From Thermothielavioides terrestris NRRL 8126 (lineage: Eukaryota; Ascomycota; Sordariomycetes; Sordariales; Chaetomiaceae), in NCBI RefSeq assembly GCF_000226115.1, contig NC_016458.1, positions 1,426,001-1,490,000 of the forward strand: a stretch of DNA of 64,000 bases. The letters run 5' to 3'. Positions 58,219-64,000 of this stretch are shown piece by piece (position 1 is the stretch's first letter; each line of letters begins with the position of its first letter). The notes below the pieces were generated by a model. The model worked only from the letters and a program-made list of their open reading frames with translations. It was not told where the DNA came from and searched no databases. Made by a program: the position numbers and the translations under genes.

Positions 58219-59213
58219 AGTGCCAGCTGAACCCCAATCTCGACCGGGTTGCGGAGCAGGCCGTCCGGAATAGACTGGTCAGGGGAACCTGGAATGTCAG
58301 CTAGCACAGTGAACGTTATGGCGCCCCGAGATCTGGAGCGATCTTTCGCGATTACTGTGTAGTTATGATGAGATTTTCAACTTCCAACTGTGTTTGACAC
58401 TGGACAATCTGGACCAATTCATCCCATCTTTCGAAACGATCGGCCGTGGCTCGACTGCAGCAGCCGCAGCAATTGGCCAGTCCTCGTCTTGTGCTCAACG
58501 CCGTGCAGCTGACCCACCCGGCCGGTTGACAAGGCGAGGTGACATGGGAGATGTGACAGTTGCGTCTCTTCGCGGCGTAGTGTACATACAGGGAAGACGC
58601 AGGTGGGACATCATGGACGGATACAGCACTCCGCACACAGCACAGGACTGAGCAGATGCTCGAGTTGTCTAAGACCTGCCTGCACCTTGCGAGCTTCAAC
58701 AGCTGTCCCATCAGCCAGACTCTGCGAGGGACTGGGCAAACAAGCAACGCTCACCTCGGCCCTTGCATTCCCCCCACAGACACAGACAGATGGCTCCCGT
58801 CAGCAATGTACGATGAGCCCGCGCTTCCTGACTCGCACCGTCCAATGTCGCCTTCGATCCGCTAGCTGGCCTGTTCCAACGGCAATCGGGGATTTCAAAT
58901 CGAGCAAAGCCGATGGAGAAGGCGCTGCGCGGTTTGTGCACGGTACTAACGTAGGTAAACCATGGGCCGCCAACAACCATGGGGAACATTGGCCAACTGC
59001 CGCACGATCTGTTTGCCTCTGTGCGCTTGTTCTCGGGTGCTTGCAGTCCCAGCCCAACGGATCTCCTTGGTTGGCCAGCGCCAACCGAGCGCCTTACTGG
59101 GGAGGGTTTGACCGTTGACGATAATCAGCTTTTAGTGGATATTTTGTGGCCGCCACCAAATAAGCAACAAAAGTTGCAATAGTTATTCAGCATTCAGTCA
59201 TCAAACCACCCGA
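58219..59213. other. intergenic, downstream of POP1
   Basis: About 1 kb with no gene supported. Open frames are short and without family signal. Confidence 0.5.
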
Positions 59214-62060
59214 TCAAACAAGCTCCCACCTCGCCAACCAGCCCACGCTCTCGCCCGCGTTCCGCACAATGCAGAGTTTGCCTTCTCTCGCGCCCCCCTC
59301 CCGCAGCGCCTCGAGCGCCCTCTGCGCCGAGATGGAGCCAACCGCGGTGCCTCTGCCTTCGCTCAGGCTGAACGCGCCCGTCGTGACAAAGCCGATCAGG
59401 TCCTCCTCGCCCGGGCACAGAGGGTGGTGGCCGCCGATGTCGAGCTGGTTGGCGGGGGGCCTGGGATAGGGGAGCTCGGTCCCGACGAGAGATTGCGCCA
59501 GCAGCTTTTTGCGCGTCTCCATGTCGATGCCCGGGGGCGCGTGTGGGGGCGCAGCCAATCGGGCTCTCGCGCGGCGGCCCCTGTCGCTGCTGGGGCTGGG
59601 TAGCTTCCGAAGCCACTGATCTCTGAGATCTGGAGGCAGCAGGGGCCCCGGGCTCGTCGAGACAGGGTCCGTAGCAAGCACCTCGGCATCTTCCGAAGGC
59701 TCGGCGATCCTGGACTTCTTCCGGGAAGGCAGCCGGTAGATCCTGGCGCAGGTGTTTGCGACGCCTCTCGTGACAAAGGTTAAATTGATTGCGACGATGG
59801 AGTTCGCGGGCGGCTTTCCAGGATCCGATGAGGTGAGAAGCGACGCGAAGGCCTCCTTCGTCAACCGTTGAATCAGCCTCAAGGCCGGCGCAGAAGATCC
59901 AGTCTTGCTTCGTGCCTGAGTCCCTTCCGATGGTTCCGGGAGATCAATATCCATCGGTTCGGGCGCATCCGCGATCGACGAGTCGATCCCCTGAGGGTTC
60001 GCAGGCTCTCCCGCAGAAAGCGCAAACAAATGCTCGAAATCACAGGCCAGGCCGTCCCCGATCTCGCCCTTTCGGCCAGCGCCCAGGTCCAGAGAGCCCC
60101 ATTCGACCCTCTTCCCTTTAGGGCGACGATCCCAATCCCGCTTCCTCTTGGCCCGCTGCTCGAGCTCCCAGCTTAGCCCTGCGTCGCTGGCGGGGAAGTC
60201 CCCAGGAAACCACGGGGACCCGTGCTCGAATGCGATTTGCCTCTGCTCATCCAAACCCCCAAGGCGCGGGTTGCCGCCGGTGGAAAGGGGGTAGTGCATC
60301 ATAGTATACCAGATGGGCATGATGCACTTCCAAGGGGCCAGCAAGGTCCACGTGCCCTGCGCTTGTCCACCAGCAGGCGACCTTGAGGCGAGCAGCATAA
60401 TCGGAATTGGAGGGTCGGATGGTGTCACTTGTAGCGGCTCGCCGGGCGCGCCGGCCCCCTTTCGACGGTTGATAGCCTTCTGGGACGGTAACCTCGAGGC
60501 TTGGAATCGAGCATCCCGACTGAAGATCCCGAAAGGCTTCAGCGTTTCTTCAACGGGCCAATTCGTGATGGTCTCGACAAGCGCGGCATTTGCGCCCCCG
60601 CTCGGGATGTCGACGGTCCGTGGCGGGTAAGCCAGCCGAGGGTCTTTGACCGAGAAGGCGAGAAGAGCATCCTTGGGAAGCGATGCCGGGTTTGTGATGC
60701 CAACGAGCGACTTGAAAACCTGACCGTGGCGGTCCTCGTTTCCTGGCTTGTCGTACCACGGCTGCAGGACGCCTAAGAGAGTCTCGGTAGAGCCAGGCCC
60801 GGTAAGCTCGATACTTCCGACTTCGAAGCGCAAATCTTCGATGTGCAGTCGGGGCGTCTGCATCCGGACCAGTTTGAGAAGCTCTTGGAACAGCTCGAGA
60901 AAACAGGACGGGTGAGTGCGGATGAGCAATTGCCTCTGCGGTTTCTTCGCATGGCTCGAGTCAGCGGCGGCGTCCTCCGCATCCGGTGCTTGGGGATTCC
61001 AGATGATGGTGGCAGGCCCAATGTCGCGCCTCGAGTCCTTCGTCTGCTTGCTGAGCATCCCACTCCACTTCCGAACGCCGGCCCGCCACTTCTGGCCAAG
61101 CGCGGCCCAGAGGCCTTCTTGGGTCAAGCCCAGCGCCCGCAAGACGCGCTCGACTCCCTCGGCCGCTCCATACAAGCCGATTGTGCTCATGTAACTCGTA
61201 TCCCAGACCACAACGCCCTTTTGCCCAGAGGCGCGATGAGTTGGCCGATAGCATTTCTCGGTTGGGGTGAGCGGAATAGCGAACCTCCACAGCGGCTTGC
61301 TCGGTTCCGTCATCTTGGCCCGCTTCGCGTGCCATAGGTGTGTGGGAAGCCACGTCTTGTTGATTTGTCTCTTCCTGAATTTCGACTCGGCCCTTGGCGG
61401 CTCGTTCAACATGTCGCGTCGGATCTTGGGCCTCGCCGGCCTCGTGTGCACTTTTGGTTTCGCACTTTCTTCGGACATGGAGGCACCCTCGGCGGCAGCT
61501 TTTTCGAGCTGCTGCTTCTTCTTCTTCCTCTTCCGTGCAGCCAGAAGGCCGAGTCGCTTGGCCGTCTCGGCACGGAGGCGGGCGCGGGTGGTTCGGGGCC
61601 GGCGCTTCCGTGCCTCGACGGTCGGGGTGTTGTCCTCGATCATCTCCCTCCTCGCTCGCTCGCGCAGTCTCTTGGGCACCCTCTTGGCGTTGTGGCTGGC
61701 CGTCCTCCTCCGCATGGCGCGGGGCACTGATTGAAACACGCGGGTGGCATTGGCGGCCTTGCACTTGCGCATGCTGCTCTCGAGCGCCTTGATCTCGAAC
61801 TCGCGGGCGTTGAGGAATTTCTGCAGGTCGAGCTTGCCATCTTCAAGCGCGGCGTCTGACGGCTGCGTGCGGATGTTTCGCGCATCTTGGAATTTGACGC
61901 GTTTCGCAGCGCGTCCCGTTGACGCCGTCGTGGCCGCTGCCGATGCCGCCCGCCCACCATCTTGCGGTCGGGACTTGACCTCTTTGATCAAGGCGGGGGA
62001 TTCTTTGCGTTTTCTCGACTCCGGGCCCTTCCCGGCGGGCAAAGGTTGTTTGCCATCCAT
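59214..62060 (-). CDS. POP1: POP1, large protein subunit of RNase P and RNase MRP
   Basis: Single exon, 948 residues. The start is ATG 62060 (MDGKQPLPAGKG); upstream in-frame codons to 62129 offer only GTG. The N-terminal POP1 domain contains NAREFEIKALESSMRKCKAA, VPRAMRRRTASHNAKRVPKR and TWLPTHLWHAKRAKM, a basic RNA-binding region including a Lys-run (ARKRKKKKQQ). The central POPLD region reads PIPIMLLASRS, WTLLAPWKCIMPIWYTMMHY and FEHGSPWFPGDFP. The C-terminus ends with LCIVRNAGESVGWLARWELV, the conserved closing block. POP1 organises the specificity domain RNA in the nuclear RNase P (tRNA 5' maturation) and RNase MRP (rRNA A3 cleavage) particles. Acidic and Ser-rich linkers between blocks are disordered. 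Length is near the family norm. Confidence 0.95.
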   Translation of the reverse strand: MDGKQPLPAGKGPESRKRKESPALIKEVKSRPQDGGRAASAAATTASTGRAAKRVKFQDARNIRTQPSDAALEDGKLDLQKFLNAREFEIKALESSMRKCKAANATRVFQSVPRAMRRRTASHNAKRVPKRLRERARREMIEDNTPTVEARKRRPRTTRARLRAETAKRLGLLAARKRKKKKQQLEKAAAEGASMSEESAKPKVHTRPARPKIRRDMLNEPPRAESKFRKRQINKTWLPTHLWHAKRAKMTEPSKPLWRFAIPLTPTEKCYRPTHRASGQKGVVVWDTSYMSTIGLYGAAEGVERVLRALGLTQEGLWAALGQKWRAGVRKWSGMLSKQTKDSRRDIGPATIIWNPQAPDAEDAAADSSHAKKPQRQLLIRTHPSCFLELFQELLKLVRMQTPRLHIEDLRFEVGSIELTGPGSTETLLGVLQPWYDKPGNEDRHGQVFKSLVGITNPASLPKDALLAFSVKDPRLAYPPRTVDIPSGGANAALVETITNWPVEETLKPFGIFSRDARFQASRLPSQKAINRRKGAGAPGEPLQVTPSDPPIPIMLLASRSPAGGQAQGTWTLLAPWKCIMPIWYTMMHYPLSTGGNPRLGGLDEQRQIAFEHGSPWFPGDFPASDAGLSWELEQRAKRKRDWDRRPKGKRVEWGSLDLGAGRKGEIGDGLACDFEHLFALSAGEPANPQGIDSSIADAPEPMDIDLPEPSEGTQARSKTGSSAPALRLIQRLTKEAFASLLTSSDPGKPPANSIVAINLTFVTRGVANTCARIYRLPSRKKSRIAEPSEDAEVLATDPVSTSPGPLLPPDLRDQWLRKLPSPSSDRGRRARARLAAPPHAPPGIDMETRKKLLAQSLVGTELPYPRPPANQLDIGGHHPLCPGEEDLIGFVTTGAFSLSEGRGTAVGSISAQRALEALREGGAREGKLCIVRNAGESVGWLARWELV

Positions 62061-63130
62061 GTTGCCGTCATGGAAGTTGGGCCGGAGCGAGTATGCATCA
62101 TATCGTTGTTCAGAAGGTTCACTGTGCACATGGAATTTTAGAGCTCTTATCGATAGGTCCCACTCTCAGACAGGGCAAGTGGGGGGCCACTGTGGTTCCA
62201 ATAGGTGTGGTGGGTGCGGCGGTGCCTAGCAGCTTCCCACCTGTCAGCATCTGTGCACGTTCACGAACGTGAGGGCAGGCACAAAAGAGCCACTAACACT
62301 AAGGTATGTACAATGTTTTAAAGTCACACTCATAGCAAAGTATGAATTCCATCACGAATTCCTGAGTCGATATGCGCTATGCGCTAATCGACATGCTGTG
62401 TACGCGTAGGTACTATCAAACAGATGGAACATCGCAGGGAGCCCCCGCATTCCGATTCTGCTAGGTTCCGAGCGGGCTGCATGCAATCTCGAATCCATCT
62501 CGGTGGATCCTCCCTACCTTGGGGGATGCATGCAATGACGGACAATTGTGTGACAGTTACCAACGGCTTCTTGGCACAGCGACGTCAGGCATTACATTCG
62601 ATGGGCCCCCGTGGCCTCAAACGAGCCGTGAAAGAGAAAGCGTATCATACACTTATTTTACGGCCGACTCTGCCGAACCCGGTTTGGCCGCCCGGCTAGG
62701 GGAAAGCCAGCCTGTCGCAGCAGAAGGCCGACCTGATAAGCATGGCCTCCCTCAGTAAGCCCGACCCAGCCAGCCCCTTCCTTCCAAGCACTTCCCGCCC
62801 TCCTCGGCCTCGCATGCTTTCTGGCCGTCCGTTTCAGACTCCCTGTCAACCGCATGTGATCCCCCTCACTCACCAATCCGCCCTCCCCCTCCCCCCAAAA
62901 AACAGATACCAGCACATGTCCTTGCTGTTTTGCACCAACACACAATGAGCCTTAATTCTGCCCTGGTCCGCTTGAAGCCGTCACGAATATGCACCTCGGT
63001 GGTTCCTTAGAGCCGACAACGCCTTCTTCCACTGTGTACGGAACACATGTACATACCTTACTCAGAAGTCTGAACAAGCCGACCACAACGCCACTGCCGC
63101 GAGCCTTGGTTCCCCGTATCCTGCGCTAAT
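62061..63130. other. divergent intergenic region (POP1 / NT-C2 gene)
   Basis: About 1.07 kb of promoter sequence for POP1 (-) and the NT-C2 gene (+). No gene or repeat supported. Confidence 0.5.
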
Positions 63131-64000
63131 ATGCAGCTTCTCCCCTTAGTAAACAAGTCTAGAAGGGTTTGTTTGAGCCCGCCACCTGCGCCGGTTATCC
63201 CCAGTGCTTGCGCACCAAGCTGACATCTGGCCCCCGCAGCCCAAGTTTGAGGTTCATCTCAAGGCAAGTGGCCGCTGTTCTGGTGAACAAGCTTCTTGAA
63301 GAGCGAAAGAAGCTCGTCGCTAACGGGACCAGATTTTCGACCTCAACAATGTGCCACTCGTGTCAGGCGTGTCCATGGTCAAATGGCACCTTCCGCACAG
63401 CATCCACGGAGAGCACAGGGGACGAACCCAGAAATGCCCCATTCTCAACCACCGGGTCGAGTACGGCTATTCCAAGATCATCCCTGTGCGCATTGCCATC
63501 GACCGCAACGGCAATCTGTCCGAGTGCCCCATTGAGTACGAGGTGCTGCAGGAATTCAGCGGCAGCGGCACCGCCGGGGGCAGCGGACGAGATGAGAAGA
63601 TCACCCTGGGCACTGTCCGCCTCAACTTGAGCGAGTATGTGGAGGAGAGCGAGGGAATCTTGCGGGACCCCCCTACGGCTGCGGCGGTTAAGGAGGCTCT
63701 GGCCTCGCCTGGGTCGAAGTCGGGACAGCGCCCAAAGCGGAGCTCGCTGAGCAATGTCGGCCCCGCAGGACCCGAGTCAAGTCCTCGCTCCTCCCACGAC
63801 GAAGAGCGCCCGGCCTCCGATGTCCTGGACGGCGTGGTACGCCGCTACCTCATGCAGGATAGCAAGATCAACTCGACTCTCAAGATCAGCATCCTGATGA
63901 TCCAGGTCGACGGCGAGCGCAACTACGTCGCTCCGCCGCCAAAATCGGTCCCCTTTTTTGGCGGCATCGCTGGCCTCGTTTCAGGCGACGCATTCGAACC
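63131..64000 (+). CDS. NT-C2 (EEIG1/EHBP1 N-terminal C2) domain protein, cut by window edge
   Basis: Exons 63131-63166 (12 codons, MQLLPLVNKSRR), 63240-63263 (24-nt microexon, PKFEVHLK) and 63333 to beyond 64000. Intron 1 has a GTTTGT donor; intron 2 (63264-63332) has a GC donor in perfect context, AAG|GCAAGT, with CTAAC near 63320. The joined protein reads PKFEVHLKIFDLNNVPLVSG, then VKWHLPHSIHGEHRGRTQ, KCPILNHRVEYGYSKIIPVR and DRNGNLSECPIEYEVLQEF, the NT-C2 domain signature. After it come a Ser/Pro-rich linker and SDVLDGVVRRYLMQDSKINS, STLKISILMIQVDGERNYV, part of the same family's extended domain. These proteins are thought to link membranes to Rab/actin functions; in fungi the role is largely unknown. 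About 244 residues are visible; the C-terminus lies outside the window. Confidence 0.88.

Noticed and set aside
62061..62129. 23-residue N-terminal extension of POP1
   Set aside because: Only a GTG start is available; the ATG at 62060 is the first usable start.
1..64000. CRISPR arrays, integrons, prophage or bacterial operons
   Set aside because: Spliceosomal introns and eukaryotic families throughout; no spaced direct-repeat array was seen.

Overview
The window is nuclear DNA of a filamentous ascomycete, most likely a Sordariomycete near the Sordariales/Chaetomiaceae. Genes are spaced, on both strands, and cut by short introns (about 54-200 bp) with CTAAC-type branch sites. A dispersed single 5S rRNA gene is present, and coding DNA is GC-rich with long antisense shadow frames. 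The species assignment is inference from protein flavour and gene architecture; no search was run.

Layout. 217-1560 (-) ATP12, F1-ATPase assembly chaperone; 2303-2421 (+) 5S rRNA; 3347-7194 (-) EFR3, plasma-membrane anchor of the PI4-kinase complex; 9451-11811 (+) secreted FAD-linked oxidase; 12954-16385 (-) large disordered unknown protein; 17178-18848 (-) vacuolar subtilisin-type proteinase B; 21672-30008 (+) 2665-residue BEACH/WD40 protein; 30536-30890 (-) small complex I subunit of about 9.5 kDa; 31481-33164 (+) WBP1/OST48; 35679-36525 (+) ISY1 splicing factor; 36835-38691 (-) 5'-nucleotidase-like metallophosphoesterase; 39523-40711 (+) unknown fungal protein, followed at 41117-41419 by a broken tandem copy; 42380-43465 (+) unknown protein with a conserved charged C-terminus; 44135-45044 (-) V-ATPase proteolipid subunit c; 46828-50857 (+) ROM2-type Rho GEF; 52517-53498 (+) SH3 protein; 54616-56847 (-) RBR E3 ubiquitin ligase; 57831-58210 non-autonomous DNA transposon; 59214-62060 (-) POP1 of RNase P/MRP; 63131 to the right edge (+) NT-C2 domain protein, partial.

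This is a housekeeping region, not a metabolite cluster or a defence island. Several products act at the vacuole or plasma membrane (proteinase B, V-ATPase, BEACH protein, EFR3, Rho GEF, SH3 protein), but nothing indicates that they are co-regulated. The most notable signals are: a complete 380-bp MITE with 38-bp inverted termini and 8-bp target duplications, carrying an 18-bp TTAGGG-containing minisatellite; three well-supported introns (plus one candidate) with GC instead of GT donors; an ISY1 gene whose first coding exon is only the ATG; a 24-nt microexon; a tandem pseudogene; and a 65-nt poly-A tract. I found no convincing new multi-gene system.
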